Shown here: positions 33,800 through 45,700 of the stretch, in pieces
How positions within the stretch are numbered: the first letter of the stretch is position 1
How the letters are laid out: each line of letters starts with the position of its first letter
NCBI GenBank assembly: GCA_027924585.1
Contig: BSBM01000050.1
Coordinates: 9,323,501-9,387,500 of the forward strand
Reading direction: 5' to 3'
DNA length: 64,000 bases
Origin: Larix kaempferi
Lineage: Eukaryota; Streptophyta; Pinopsida; Pinales; Pinaceae
Made by a program: the position numbers and the translations under genes
The notes under the pieces: generated by a model
Told to the model about the DNA's origin: nothing
What the model saw: the letters and a program-made list of their open reading frames with translations, nothing else
The model's database searches: none

Positions 33800-33810
33800 G
33801 GAGGGAGAAT
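33798..33810 (+). other. Polypurine tract of element C
   Basis: AAGGAGGGAGAAT lies directly before the right LTR start TGATCC. Confidence 0.85.
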
Positions 33811-34418
33811 TGATCCAGGTGGATATTGGTGGCCACCCACCTTTCCAACTGGCTCAAAACAGTTTTATGGCAATTTTAGTATTGTACTATTTTTAGCAGT
33901 TTTTCGTGTCCTGAACTTCCGGGGTCGTTTTAAGGCCCCAAACGACCTTTTTTGGCAATTTGGGGGGCCATAAACAGTTGGCCCCAATCGAAAGTTGTAA
34001 ATCTCAGATAGACCTTTCCAACGGGCTACCGAGCGCCCCAAACGGAGATCGTATGCAAAAGTTACGACCCCGGGAAGTTGATGTACTAACTTACCCAAAT
34101 GGGGCCCACATGACTTTTGGTGCTTCATCTCCTAGGGTTAGGTTTTTGGATGTCTAGGTTTTTTGACATTCTTGTTTATAGTAAAAGGCCTTGAGAGCCT
34201 CATTGTAACCATCTTCTTGCGAAATGAGCGCAGCCGTCACATCTCTTCTCAGAGATAAGCCGCCACCATTCCAGCAAGCTTATATTCCGCTGCATTTTAC
34301 AGTTCTAGCTTACTTCCTTATTGAATAGAAAACCAATTTTACTGTATCTCTGTTATTTTGTGTTAAGCATCTGATAATAATTTGTATTCATTTCATTATG
34401 CTCATAAAATTCGGATCA
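33811..34418 (+). repeat. 3' LTR of element C (608 bp)
   Basis: It begins TGATCCAGG and ends ATTCGGATCA, next to the ATTAA target duplication. Confidence 0.95.
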
Positions 34419-34423
34419 ATTAA

Positions 34424-34802
34424 ACTGACCAGCACAGTTTTCTTACATATACAGTGCGCCTCCGGGGTGCACCGGACAAAATTTATCTAAGTAAAGGCCC
34501 ATCGGCGCAATTTTTCTTCTAGTAAGGTGAGCCGGCCGACGCGGATTTTCTTCAGGCAAGGTGCGCCACCGACGCGAATTTACTTCAAGCAAGGTGCTCC
34601 CAGTGCAAATTCCCTTCAGTGTGCCAGCCTCCCTTCAGTGGGTTTTTTGAAATACCCTTCGCCGAAAAAAAAAATCGCCGATTTTTTTTTTTCGTGGCCC
34701 GAGTGTTCCGTTTCTGTCCCGTGCTGCACCTTCTAGTTGTGTGTGTGTGCTTTCTAGTTTCTGAAAAGGCTTACCCAAAAAACAAGATTTAAGGATCAGG
34801 CC
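34424..34802 (-). other. Leader of element B with GC-rich short repeats
   Basis: This is the part of B between its 5' LTR and the C insertion. It holds three imperfect units of 33-34 bp, each starting AAGGTG and containing GACGCG (34524, 34558, 34591). It also holds homopolymer runs of A and T at 34660-34700 and a short GT run at 34738. No coding frame is supported. Confidence 0.6.
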
Positions 34803-34818
34803 GTCAGCTCTGATACCA
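34803..34818 (-). other. Primer-binding site of element B, initiator tRNA-Met
   Basis: On the minus strand TGGTATCAGAGCTGAC follows the right LTR after one base, a standard tRNA-iMet site. Confidence 0.95.
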
Positions 34819-35061
34819 TGATAAAGTTTGCAGAGACACAAAATATAGAGCAGAAACACAAAGGGCATATTGATTTCCTTCTCATTATTAAACACACATA
34901 TATATATAGTTTCTCACAAGACTCAAAACAACTGGCTAATACTATGGGCCAGTGAATACCATGGGTCAACTAATGTATTAGTCAACAACTAACTCAACTA
35001 ACTTAGGACCATTGACTCAACTAACTAACCAACTTGACACATGATATTACAACTCTTAACA
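34819..35061 (-). repeat. 5' LTR of element B (243 bp)
   Basis: The right-hand copy runs TGATAAAG...CTCTTAACA on the plus strand, followed by the second GATGT. Confidence 0.95.
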
Positions 35062-35063
35062 GA

Positions 35064-36335
35064 TGTTGGGACAAGGATATGCATCAATTTTTTCAACTTT
35101 TGCACCCTTTTTTCCTTATTTTGACTACCATTTTACCTCTATAGCATCCTTTTTACTCCATGAATGAATATATCTAGCATCCACCAGGTATTAAATGTTA
35201 CTTGGTATGTTGTCCTTCAGTTTGATCTTTAAATGAGATTAAAACCATTGATAAGTACTAATTCTGCAGTTGCTAGTAACTACTGTTTTTAAGGAATTTG
35301 TCATGAAAACAGGAATTTGTGTCATTAGATGGATTCCAAGTAGCATCCAGCTTGTCAAATATTTCCTTGATGATTGAATATCACCAACGACGCCATCTTG
35401 TTAGCATTCAAACAGCTTGAAGTAGTTAAACTGGAATATAGCGCAGCTTTCTTATCCAAGATACTATTTCCAGATTTTGCTCCATGAAATCTATTGAAAT
35501 CTTGAACAAATCCATATTTTGATTCTTCTTTTGGAATTAGTGTGTTAACGAACTGATTCTATCCATCATCCTTAATGTTGTGATAGAATCAAGCTCCTAT
35601 TATTGTGTGGCCTCGTGTGGGAATAAATGGAACACAAACATGTATTGAATGCTAGTTAGTAAACACGTTGAAATTATATTCATGATTCTGGAATTGTTGA
35701 GCCTATAATACTCTATTTTGAACTATTAATGCAAGCTATTCATTGTTATCTATGCTGGTGATTACAAGTATCACTTGAGTTCTCTTGGTATCCTGCTTCC
35801 GAAGGAGGAGTGCCCCCTTCATTAGGAAGTACGCTATTGTTTCTTTCTTTTAATTTCCTATTCTTTGTTAAGTGTTAATTTTGTGTGTTGCAAATTTGTA
35901 ACAGTGTTATAGTATTGTCATTTGAATATGGTATTCTATTGATAATTATTTAAATTAGATTGTTATATATATATATATATATTATCTTACATATTTCTGA
36001 TCTAAAATTATTATGTTACATATTTAAAACTTGATTTGACTCAGATTTGTATTTAATTCATAGCTCTGTGACTGAACTAAAATCTGTTTACTTTAGAAAA
36101 TGGAATGTGTATTATATTTATGTTAGTTGATTTTAATAGCTTCAGCAACAACACTTTCAAATCTAAGTAAAATAGATCTATTTTAAAAAGAGTTCACATT
36201 CTGCAAAGTTTAACCGAAGATTAGTTATATGTGTGACTATATTCATGTACAAGTATTCATGTGTGTCTCTGTACATGTACTATGTATTTTTCAGTTTCTG
36301 TAGATGTGAGTGTGTTCATTTAATATTGACCAACT
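35064..36335 (+). repeat. 3' LTR of element D, first 1.27 kb
   Basis: It starts TGTTGGGACAAGG after the purine tract of D when B is removed. From about 35985 (CATATTTCTGATCTAAAATT) to 36335 it matches the D 5' LTR. A (TA)n run lies at 35964-35982. The copy is cut after ...TTGACCAACT by the start of element A. The remainder should lie beyond the window's right end. Confidence 0.8.
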
Positions 36336-36597
36336 TGTTGGAATATTCAAATATAATGAGAGGGGGATGAGTCAGTATAGGTCATATTTTAACTTTCTAA
36401 ACTTATTTACCAATCATATTAGCCTTCAATCACATTGAGAAACAGTAAACAAAAATGAACAATACAAGAGACACAAGATTTTAACGTGGCAACCCAATGA
36501 GGGAGAAAACCACGAGAAGATGTTCTTTCTATAAACAATGGTTACATTGATTTGCAGACACCTATCTGCTGGAGACACCAATATTCCAAGTTTCCAA

Positions 36598-36757
36598 GCA
36601 ACAACGTGTAGGAGAAACCAACCCCTTAGATTCTCTAGCACCAATTATAAGGAAGAACCAACTCCCTAGATTCTCCAGCACCAACTGGAAGGAAGCACCA
36701 ACTCCCTAGATTCTCCAGCTCAAACTGAAAGGAAGAACCAACTCCCTAAATTCTGTA
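36598..36757. repeat. 40-bp repeats near the left end of the A LTR
   Basis: Units starting at 36638, 36678 and 36718 share AAGGAAGCACCAACTCCCTAG-type cores, 40 bp apart, plus a decayed unit before them. They are the reverse complement of the repeats at 46285-46465. Confidence 0.8.
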
Positions 36758-36963
36758 ATGATTTATTGCGCAACATTTCACCTATCGCACTCTGCTCTGT
36801 CGCACTCTTCTCTACACACTATGCTCTCCGCACTACGTTCTGTTGTACTCTTCTATGTGCACTATGCTTTATGCACTCTGTTATGTTGTACTCTTCTCTG
36901 TGCACTCTTTTCTTTTGCACTCTACCCTACACATTCTCCTTTTTTACACACTTCTCTACGCAC

Positions 36964-37690
36964 TATGAGTATTTTGATCACAGAAGATCTAGGAGCTATG
37001 GAGAACCTCACAAAATCGAATTAATTTGCAAAACTAGTGGAAAAAATTGAAAAAAGAGATAATTTTACACACAATGTGAGCTTAATCTGTTCATTAACTG
37101 ACTGTCTAACATGTGAAAATGTTAGTAACAGGTTTTTATTACATCCATGAGAAATTCGAGAGCATTAGTGAACTCAAGATGAGTGTACAAGTCAAAATTG
37201 CCAAATGGGCCTCAATCCCCCCTAGGTGGGTCCAACTCAATCCCAATCATCCTAGGTGGGTCCAACTCAATCCCAATCATCCCAAACAGTCACGAATTCA
37301 GGTGTGAAGGTGGCTGAAGCATGCTGGGTCATTAATGAGGCCAAGGCAGGCGTGGGTGAGCAAGTAGAGGAGTTTGGGGGGACCAAGGGAGCAATAAATG
37401 CTCCAAATCTAGCCAAAATTGGGAAAAATCCACCCTAGCGCCCCTAGTCAACTGAAATTCCCCAAATCAAGGAGAGAGGGCGCTCTAGCAATTAATGAGG
37501 GTGCACTTGTGGACAAAACAGGAGGTTGGGTGAATTGGTTTGCTTGGAAGTGGGTGTGAACACTCTCAAAAGTGGGTATTTGACCAATTAAAGTCACCTA
37601 GTCCAAACTATGGTGTAATTAAGCACATGGGCAATAAAAATTGACTATGGTTATGGAATATGGTACTAAGTGTGGATTATTGTTCTAACA
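36964..37690 (-). repeat. 3' LTR of element F (727 bp)
   Basis: Plus-strand edges are TATGAGTATTTTG (the expected TG mutated to TA) and GTTCTAACA. It is 30 bp longer than the other LTR because CTAGGTGGGTCCAACTCAAT... is duplicated at 37222-37251 and 37252-37281. About twenty substitutions separate the two LTRs by eye. Confidence 0.95.
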
Positions 37691-37703
37691 CCCCCCCTTA
37701 ACC
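37691..37703 (-). other. Polypurine tract of element F
   Basis: CCCCCCCTTAACC on the plus strand gives GGTTAAGGGGGGG on the minus strand, directly before the 3' LTR. Confidence 0.9.
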
Positions 37704-37886
37704 AGAACTTAGTACAACTCATGAAAGATAAGTGGGAGGCCTTGGTAACAAAGGCTCAAGTCACCTCATTACAAACATAAATTTTTATTTGTCCATATAA
37801 ACTGAGGACAAGAAGTAAAACCACATGGGATAAAAACTTTCCTCTAAAATGGACATGGGGCTGAACCTGCAATTAAATTGCAGCAA

Positions 37887-40800
37887 TCACCATCCATCAC
37901 TCACTCTAAGCAAATCTCTCAAGTGAGTGAAGGTCTTCTCAGTAAAGCACTTGGTGAAAATATCTGCAGTTTGCTCGGTGGATGGGCAATACTGCAATGA
38001 AATCACCCTGTCATGCACCAAGCCCCGAATGTAGTGCATATGGATTTCAATGTGCTTTGTTCTTTTCCTCTGTACTGGATCAGTAGATATCTTGATGGCA
38101 CTTTGATTATCCACCCAAATATTGGTTGGAGAATCAATAGCAACACCAAACTCCCGAAGAATGCCTTGCAACCAAACACACTGTGTGGCTGCGTTCACTG
38201 CTGCCCTGTACTCCGCCTCTGCTGATGAAAGAGAAATGGTATGCTATTTCTTACTTGACCAGAAAATGGGACCTTCAGCAAACATAAACACAAAACTTGA
38301 AGTGGACTTTCTATCGATGGGATCTCCAGCCCAATCAGAATCAGAAAATCCAGCTAGTTGTAGTGATGAACCAACTGCATAGTGTACCCCAAAGCTCTTT
38401 GTTCCTTGGACATATTGAAGGATCCTTTTGGCTGCCTTCCAATGGATATCATGTGGCTGCTGCATATACCTTGCTACAGCACTTACAGCATAAGACAAAT
38501 CATGTCTTGTATGTGTAAGGTACAACAAACTTCCGACTAGCTGCCTGTAGAGTGTGCAATCCACCAATGGAGAGTCTTCAAATTCACCTAGTTTTATGCC
38601 TGAAAGGAATGGGCACTTGGATGCCTTACATTCAGCCATTTTAAACTTGAATAACAGGTCTGAAGCATACTTAGGTTGACTCAGCAATATACCTCTCTCA
38701 TATTTCTCAATTTCCAAACCCAAAAATTGCCTTAGCAATCCTAGGTCGCTCATGGCAAATTCACTGTGCAAAGAAGCTTTAATTGAGCCAATTTGTTTGT
38801 TGCAGGTCCCTGTAATTAAAAGATCATCAACATACAGTACAATGACCTGCAAATTATCATCACATTTCTGCAAATAAACATTTGGATCAGACTTGCATCG
38901 ACAGAAACCAATTGAGAGCAAAAAAGCATCCATTTTGGCATACCAAGCCCTGGGGGCTTGCTTGAGTCCATAGAGTGACTTCTTAAACCTGAAAACTAGT
39001 GTGGGATCCTCTTGGAATCCTTCAGGTTGCTGCATATATATCTATTCCTGTAGCTCACCATGCAAGAATGCACTTTTAACATCCATGTGGTGAACTTCCC
39101 AACCTTTACTAGCTGCCATGGCTAGAGCTAGTCTAATTGAGTCCATCTTTGCAACCGATGCAAAGGTCTTTGTATAATCCACACCATGGATTTGTGAGTA
39201 GCCCTTAGCCACTAACATAGCCTTGTACTTCAGATCAGAACCATCAGCAACAGGTTTGGTTCGAAAAATCCACTTACATTGCACAAGTTTCCTCTTGGGA
39301 GGAAGAGGCACCAAATCCCATGTTTTGTTCTCTTGGAGAGATTGGAATTCTTCTTGCATTGCTTCTCTCCACCTTGGATCATGATGAGCTTCCTGATATG
39401 ATGTTGGATCAGATCCAATCATCATATAACAGTGACCAACAAGTTCACTTTCATTTGCAAAGGAAGCATTGATTGTTTGAGATCTAGTCTTCCTAGGCTC
39501 TTGGGGATTGCCTGCCAATTCACCTGCAGCTTGTATGATTTTTTCAGCCCACTTGGGCCTTGATGGTGACTCATGTACAACAATTTCATCTTCAGCCATG
39601 TCATCTTCAGCAATATCAGAAAAATCAGAAGTGGAATCATCACTAATTTCATTAAGGTGTGGAGGAGAAGAGCTTTCCCCCGGTGCAAGCTCAAAATCTG
39701 GAATTCGTTCTTCTTCGAATTGCACACTTCTCTCAATGAAAGTTTTGAGTGTGGATGTGTCAAAGAGCTTGTAGCCCTTTATGTCCTCACCATATCCAAC
39801 CATGATACATTCTCTGCTCTGTGGCTCCAAATCCTTCCTCTTTTCTGATGGAATTCGAGCCCATGCTCTAGACCCAAAAATCCTGAAATTTGACACATTT
39901 GGTTTTTGGCCAAACCATGCCTCATAGGGGGTTTTTCCTTTGATTGATTTTTGAAAGGCTCTATTCTGAATATGAGCAGCACAATTGATGGCTTCAGCCC
40001 ATAGCTTAGGGCTTAGATCCCTAGCTTCAATCATGCAAGTGGCCATCTCTTTGAGAGATCTATTTTTCCTCTCTGCCACACCATTTTGCTGAGGTGTGTA
40101 GGGGATTGAATGCTGCATTTGGATGCCACATTCCTCACAAAGATGCTGAATGTTATTATTCACATAATCCTTTCCATTATCAGTCCTAAGGATCTTTATC
40201 TTATGACCACTATGATTCTCCACTAAGGCCTTCCAAATCTTCAATTTCTCAAACACTTCTGACTTCAATTTAAGGAAGTAAACCCAGCAGAATCGAGAGT
40301 AGTCATCTATGAATGTGAGTACATACCTTGATCCACCATATGATGGAGTGGGAAGAGGACCAATGATGTCTGAATGTACCAATCCAAGTGGTTGAGTGGC
40401 TCTCCTTTCCATTCCCTTCTCATAGCTACGCTCAGGATGCTTTCCAACTACACAACCAATGCATGCACCATTTGAAGATCTGATATCTGGAAGCCCTTCC
40501 ACCATCTCGTCCTTGTGTAGTGTCTGGAGATATTTGTAGTTCATGTGGCCAAATATTTCATGCCACAACTTGGAGGTCTCGTTGGCATGAGAGACAAGAG
40601 CATGGTCACTAGAGTGTGGAATGAAATTAGAGAATTTGTACATTCTCTCTTCATGATCAACATACCCCACTGCCACAACTTGATTTGAAGAAATTTCTAA
40701 GATTTCTACCAAATCTAGAGTAAATGTTACTCTCTTGGCTTCTCCTGTATGGGTCATTTGATAAACTGATAGAAAATTTGCAGCCAATGAAGGTACATAG

Positions 40801-41915
40801 AGCACATCACTGAAATAGCCATGCTCCATGTCAATCCTACCAATCCCCTTGGTATGGATTTCTGAATCATCTCCCATTCGAATTGTTGGGCCACCATTAG
40901 AATGCATAGAGAAGAAGAGCTCTCTGGATGAAACCATATGTCTGGAAGCTCCTGAATCAATGATAAAGGATGAGGGATTCGAAATACCTGCTACCAAAGC
41001 ATGACACTTCTCCTTATTGTCAGGATTTGAGGTGCTCTCTTTCTTCCTTGCGCCCTCAGGGACTGGGATGTTGTTCTTCTCCAGCAGCTGCGCCATTGAG
41101 TCAATGGTTTACTTCATGCATGATCTCTCTAGATGCCATCCCCTATGACAATAGGTGCATTTGGTCTTTTACTTTCCCTTCTTGTCCTTCTCCTTTGACA
41201 GCTTCGAACCTCCATCTGCAGACTTGGTCTTGTCAAACTTCCTCTTCTCTGGCTGCTTCGAATTTTTGGCTTTCTGCTTGCCTTTGTTGGCATTTGAAAC
41301 ACCCATTGCCAGTGCTTGGTCCTTTGATTTTATGGTACCCATCTGAACTAGTTTGTTCTGCTCCTGAGTGAGACACTCCATGAAGGTAGCTAGTGATGGC
41401 ATTTGCCAATTTCGAAGGGTCATCTTGGTTGAGTGAAATGTGCTAACAAATACAGAAAATTATCGGCCTAGCTTCGAAAGGATGGACAGAATCAGTTGTT
41501 CCTCCTTCTTAACAATTCCACATTATTGCAGTTGAAGCACTAGTGACTTGAACTTTGTGAAGAACTCCTAGATGGTTTCAAAATGCGCTGGGCTCAAGCT
41601 AATGAGCTCGTTTTCAAGCTGGTGGCCTCTTAGTTCATCAGTTTTCCCAAAGAGTGATTCTAGCTTCACCCATACTTCGTTGGGGGTTGTCAAACTGTCT
41701 GTATGAAACAAGAGTTCCCTCGAAATGCTCAGGCATAGCAATCCATAAGCTTTATCAAGTTGATTGTAGTACTTTGCTTTCTCCACAGCAGAATTTGGCT
41801 CCACTTCTGTGCCCATGGTTACTCTATAGAGACCCTTAGATCTTAGCTTGATAACCATCTCATCCTTCCAATCAAAAAAATTGAAGGGTGTGAGCAAAAT
41901 TTTGTTTGCTTCCAT
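37887..41915 (-). pseudogene. gag-pol: Element F gag-pol polyprotein, one frame with seven stops
   Basis: ATG at 41915 (MEANKILLTPF) is chosen because it opens the UBN2-type gag. Gag includes WVKLESLFGKTDELRGHQLE, and a zinc knuckle CTYCHRGWHLERSC near 41150-41110. Protease has IIDSGASRHMVSS. Integrase has HEIFGHMNYKYLQTLH, GCVVGKHPERSY, FIDDYSRFCWVYF, RTDNGKDYVNN and PQQNGVAERKNR, all catalytic acids kept. Reverse transcriptase has [29 protein letters not shown] and VLYVDDLLITG. RNase H has SLSSAEAEYRAA and WVDNQSAIKIS. The stops sit at about 41565, 41537, 41453, 41174, 41110, 39045 and 38244. Length is usual for copia. Confidence 0.95.
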
Positions 41916-42040
41916 GACTGCTGCGTTAATGGTGAGAAAACTACTGAAACACCTGCAAAAAACACTCAATTTTTATTTGGAAATCCTCTCTAGAATGCAG
42001 TTCAATGCTCAATATTGACCTGCAACTCACTAACTCCATG

Positions 42041-42055
42041 ATTGATCTGATACCA
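42041..42055 (-). other. Primer-binding site of element F, initiator tRNA-Met
   Basis: On the minus strand TGGTATCAGATCAAT follows the 5' LTR end directly. It keeps TGGTATCAGA of the tRNA-iMet site. Confidence 0.9.
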
Positions 42056-42752
42056 TGTGAGTATTTTGATCACAGAAGATCTAGGATCTATGGAGAACCT
42101 CACAAAATCAAATTAATTTTCAAAACTAGTGGAAAAACTTGAAAAAAGAGATAATTTTACACACAATGTGAGCTTAATATTTTCATTAACTGACTGTCTA
42201 ACATGTGAAAATGTTAGTAACAGGTTTTTATTACATCCATGAGAAATTCGAGAGCATTAGTGAGCTCAAGATGAGTGTACAAGTCAAAATTTCCAAATGG
42301 GCCTCAATCCCCCCTAGGTGGGTCCAACTCAATCCCAATCATCCCAAACAGTCACGAATTCAGGTGTGAAGGTGGATGAAGCATGTTGGGTCATTAATGA
42401 GGCCAAGGCAGGCGTGGGTGAGCAAGTAGAGGAGTTTGGGGGGACCAAGGGAGCAATAAATGCTCCAAATCTAGACAAAATTGGGCAAAATCCACCCTAG
42501 CGCCCCTAGTCAACTGAAATTCCCTAAATCAAGGAGAGAGGGCGCTCCAGCAATTAATGAGGGCGCACTTGTGGACAAAACAGGAGGTTGGGTGAACTGG
42601 TTTGCTTGGAAGTGGGTGTGAACACTCTCAAAAGTGGGTATTTGACCAATTAAAGTCACCTAGTCCAAACTATGGTGTAATTAAGCACATGAGCAATAAA
42701 AATTGACTATGGTTATGGACTATGGTACTAAGTGTGGATTACTGTTCTAACA
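42056..42752 (-). repeat. 5' LTR of element F (697 bp)
   Basis: Plus-strand edges TGTGAGTATTTTG and GTTCTAACA, next to the second CGCAC target copy. Confidence 0.95.
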
Positions 42753-42757
42753 CGCAC

Positions 42758-45700
42758 TCTGCTCCATTGCAAACTGCTATGTACACTCTGATCCGCACAA
42801 GATAACCCTAGTGTATGTACTGCGTACCAAATTTCCTATCACGCTTTGCTCTATGCGATAAAATATTCAATATTGCACAAGCTATACTTTGTTACACTCT
42901 TGTTATGTCACACTCTGCACTACGCAAGAAAAAATTCACTACTGTCACACTGTTGCATTCTGCACTACATAAGACAAAATTCACTACTATCACACTGTTG
43001 CACTCTTCAATGCACACTCTAAATTATGCAAGATAACCCTAACTATTGTGCATCCATTATGGTACCTACATTCTTCCTTAACCAAAGAATTACTTGCAAG
43101 AAAACATCCCTTCCACTTCACAAGGTATGCCTCCTTCTTAGAAAGTAATCAAAAAAATCTTTAAGAATCCTTCAAAAACATCTTCAAGAATCTAGAACAT
43201 CTTCAAAAAACCCAAGAAATCATCTTCAAGAACCCTAGAAAATTTATCTTCTCCTTGGAATTGCACACCTTTTCAGAGCTCGATGCTTCCTTGGATGGAT
43301 GATCAAATGAGGAGAGTTCTCAACTTACTTATACAGATCTTAAGTCACTTTATGGGCCGACATAACATCTTACAATATCTTGGCGGGGCTGACCTAACAT
43401 TCTTGTTGGGTTGTGTTTACAAATCGTTTCATATCTCCTCATTCCTAAGCAATTAGAGGGATTTCTATATACTGTTGGAAAGGTCTAGCAACAAGCTTTC
43501 CAACCAATTTTAGTTAGGTATCTAGGGTAAAAGTTTCTTCAAAGATAGAGTATCCAAACTGGGGATCCAAAACAATATTTCCAATAGTCTTCATGTTGTA
43601 ATCTCTATATGTAGTTGCCTTTCGTTTGACATCAACGACAACAATATTTTCAACAATATCCCCATTTGTCGTTGATGGAAACCTTTAGACAATTATGTTG
43701 TTGCACAACCTTTTTCTATATTCACACAATTATGTTTTTGCGCAGTATCTGCAATCTCTCCCCCTATGTAGTATTTACAATTTATCCCCATTTGAAATCA
43801 ATGGCAAAGGGATGCTCCCCTTGGACTCATGCTTCTCTTTCTTCTTTTGTTGCTCCCCCTATTTGAATGCTTATCTTCTTTTGGAAATTCCTTTGACTAC
43901 TCCTGAGCATTGCTATGTTCCCATAGCTTCTGACTTTGATGAGGCTTGAGCAAATTAATGAGTGTTGGAAGAAGTTGTCATTGATGTCAAAGAGGGTGTC
44001 AATGATGTCAAAAAGGCGAAGAGATCTGTGGTGTTGTCATTCATGTCAAGGTGATAATGATGATGTGGTTGTAGTAGATATAGATTGTTTGGGAATGTAA
44101 TTTGATGAAGCCTTGAATCCCCTAGAGAAGACCCTAATGATCCTAAGGAAGCGCTTGAAGAAGAAGCCTTGTCACAAGTGTACATAACACCAAAGCGGTC
44201 CCCTTATGGTGCAACAGTTTTGCATGGCCCTCACGGGAAGAAAAATTGAGTTGTACACAAGTGGTGCAAAGCCCCTAGAGAAGCTCCTAATGACCATGAT
44301 GATGTGGAGTGTAAAGGAGTCCTTAAAGTGTCCTGAAGAAGTGTGAAGAATTTCATAAAGAAATGGTGTTGGGTCCACATGACCATGATGGTGGGCCACC
44401 TAATATGATGAGAAGTTTAAGGAATTCCCTAAAGGTGCCCTTAAGCAATGCCAGTAAGAAATGTGAAGAAATCCCTAAAATAGTGGTGTTGGGTCCACAT
44501 GACCATGTGGTTGGGGTCACATAACCCATGTTGGAGAAGCCCCTAGAGAAACCCTAAGGTTGTATGTAAAGCATATTGAGATGAAGTGTGAAATATCTCC
44601 CAAAATCATGATGATGGGTCCACATAACCCTGAATGTAGTGGTGATTTTGTCCACATGACCAAAAGGTTTGGTCTATATGACCATGAGAAGTATCGCCCG
44701 AAGTAGTAAGGATTGGTACACAAGACAATGTTGAAATAAAAGGTGAAGAAACCTCGAAACAATGTTGTTTAGTCCACTTTCCCATGAATTTTGGGTTACA
44801 TGACCTGTGGTGGAGAAGGCTATAAAGAGTCTCCAAAGTTGGTCCAAAGCAAGTTGGTGTGAAGCATGAAGTATTCCCAAAATAATGATGTTTGGTCCAC
44901 ATGACCCCAAAAGTTGTGATACGTTGTCCCGTTGGACCACATGAGGTGGCAAGGAACCCCACAAGAAATAATGATGTATCCACCAAGTATCATGATGTGG
45001 ACGAGACCTAAGGCCCCTTTGAAAAGATATGGAGTGACCTTGAAATTTTTGTACAAAGTGTCATGATGGATCCTTGAAGTGTGGTACTAACCCTTGAGAC
45101 CCCCTTAAAATATGGAGATCCACAAATTAAGGATGAGTTTAAGGAGACCCTAAAAGAAGCTACTAGGCATGATGAAGTGCATAAATAGAAGATCAAACAT
45201 TTCATTTGATCCATCATTCAAGTCTCTCTTTGCTAATGCGCAACTCTTGAAGAAAAGTCCGAAACTTTGTAGAGGAAATGTTTGGGTTGAGGAGATTCAC
45301 TAAAATTGGCATAACTTTCTCAGACGATATTGAAATTACGAAATTCTTGGCTCTTTGGAAATCTTGTTGTGAGGTCTACGTGATGACATTATCTGGAGTT
45401 TCTTTTGGTTTGTCTATTGTTTCTTCATATAGTGATCTTGGAAAAGGTATGGTTCATGCTTGTTGGTTTCTCTTGTGTTGGCACATGTCTCTCATGGATA
45501 GAGTTCATCTTTGATCATAGTATTTGAGCTTCTCTCTTGCTATATCTATTTGAAGTAATTGAATATGTTATGGAGGCTATGATGAATTTTATATTTGAAT
45601 AGATCTTGATGATATCTTGGCATATTGGCATAGATCTTGATGATTATCTGGAATATTGTATGATGGTAATGGCATAGATCATAGTGGTTATCTTGGCATA

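Larger units (their letters stand above)
28596..34418 (+). mobile_element. Element C: Ty3/gypsy chromovirus, complete with LTRs
   Basis: LTRs 28596-29200 and 33811-34418 begin TGATCCAGG and end GATCA. The target duplication ATTAA is exact at 28591-28595 and 34419-34423. A primer site, gag-pol and purine tract lie in order. The coding region is richer in G and C than the rest of the window. Only one frameshift and a handful of stops break the polyprotein, so it is a fairly young copy. It sits inside element B's gag. Confidence 0.97.
24313..35061 (-). mobile_element. Element B: Ty1/copia retrotransposon, split by element C
   Basis: LTRs at 24313-24553 and 34819-35061 flank a minus-strand copia gag-pol. 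The 5-bp target duplication GATGT is exact at 24308-24312 and 35062-35066. A primer site lies beside the right LTR. Chromovirus C occupies 28596-34418, so B's own length is about 4.9 kb. The YVDDMIY active site and AYIA-type RNase H are typical of Tork/Tnt1-like copia elements. Confidence 0.95.
15744..36335 (+). mobile_element. Element D: large non-autonomous LTR retroelement, tRNA-Asp primed
   Basis: D consists of a 5' LTR ending at 18067, a tRNA-Asp-type primer site, about 6.2 kb of internal sequence, a purine tract before 24310, and a 3' LTR that resumes at 35064 after insertion B. The 3' LTR is cut at 36335 by element A. The parts rejoin exactly when B is removed with one GATGT. The LTR segment 35985-36335 matches 15744-16095 and 17055-17405. 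No reverse transcriptase or integrase was found. It encodes a short ORF1, an unrecognised ORF2 with coiled coil, and a third open region. A LINE tail lies inside it. Confidence 0.75.
36964..42752 (-). mobile_element. Element F: nearly intact Ty1/copia retrotransposon
   Basis: LTRs at 36964-37690 and 42056-42752 and the exact target duplication CGCAC at 36959-36963 and 42753-42757 define a 5.79 kb minus-strand element inside the LTR of A. One continuous reading frame of about 1340 codons, with seven stops but no frameshift, covers gag to RNase H. This is the best preserved autonomous element in the window. Confidence 0.97.

Noticed and set aside
39042-41096. The 684-codon open frame as a host gene
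   Set aside because: It holds copia protease, integrase and the first part of reverse transcriptase in order, lies between matching LTRs, and has an exact target duplication.
43666-43949. Overlapping 66- and 84-codon frames as a small gene
   Set aside because: They are low-complexity, overlap each other, have no domain, and lie in the LTR body of element A.
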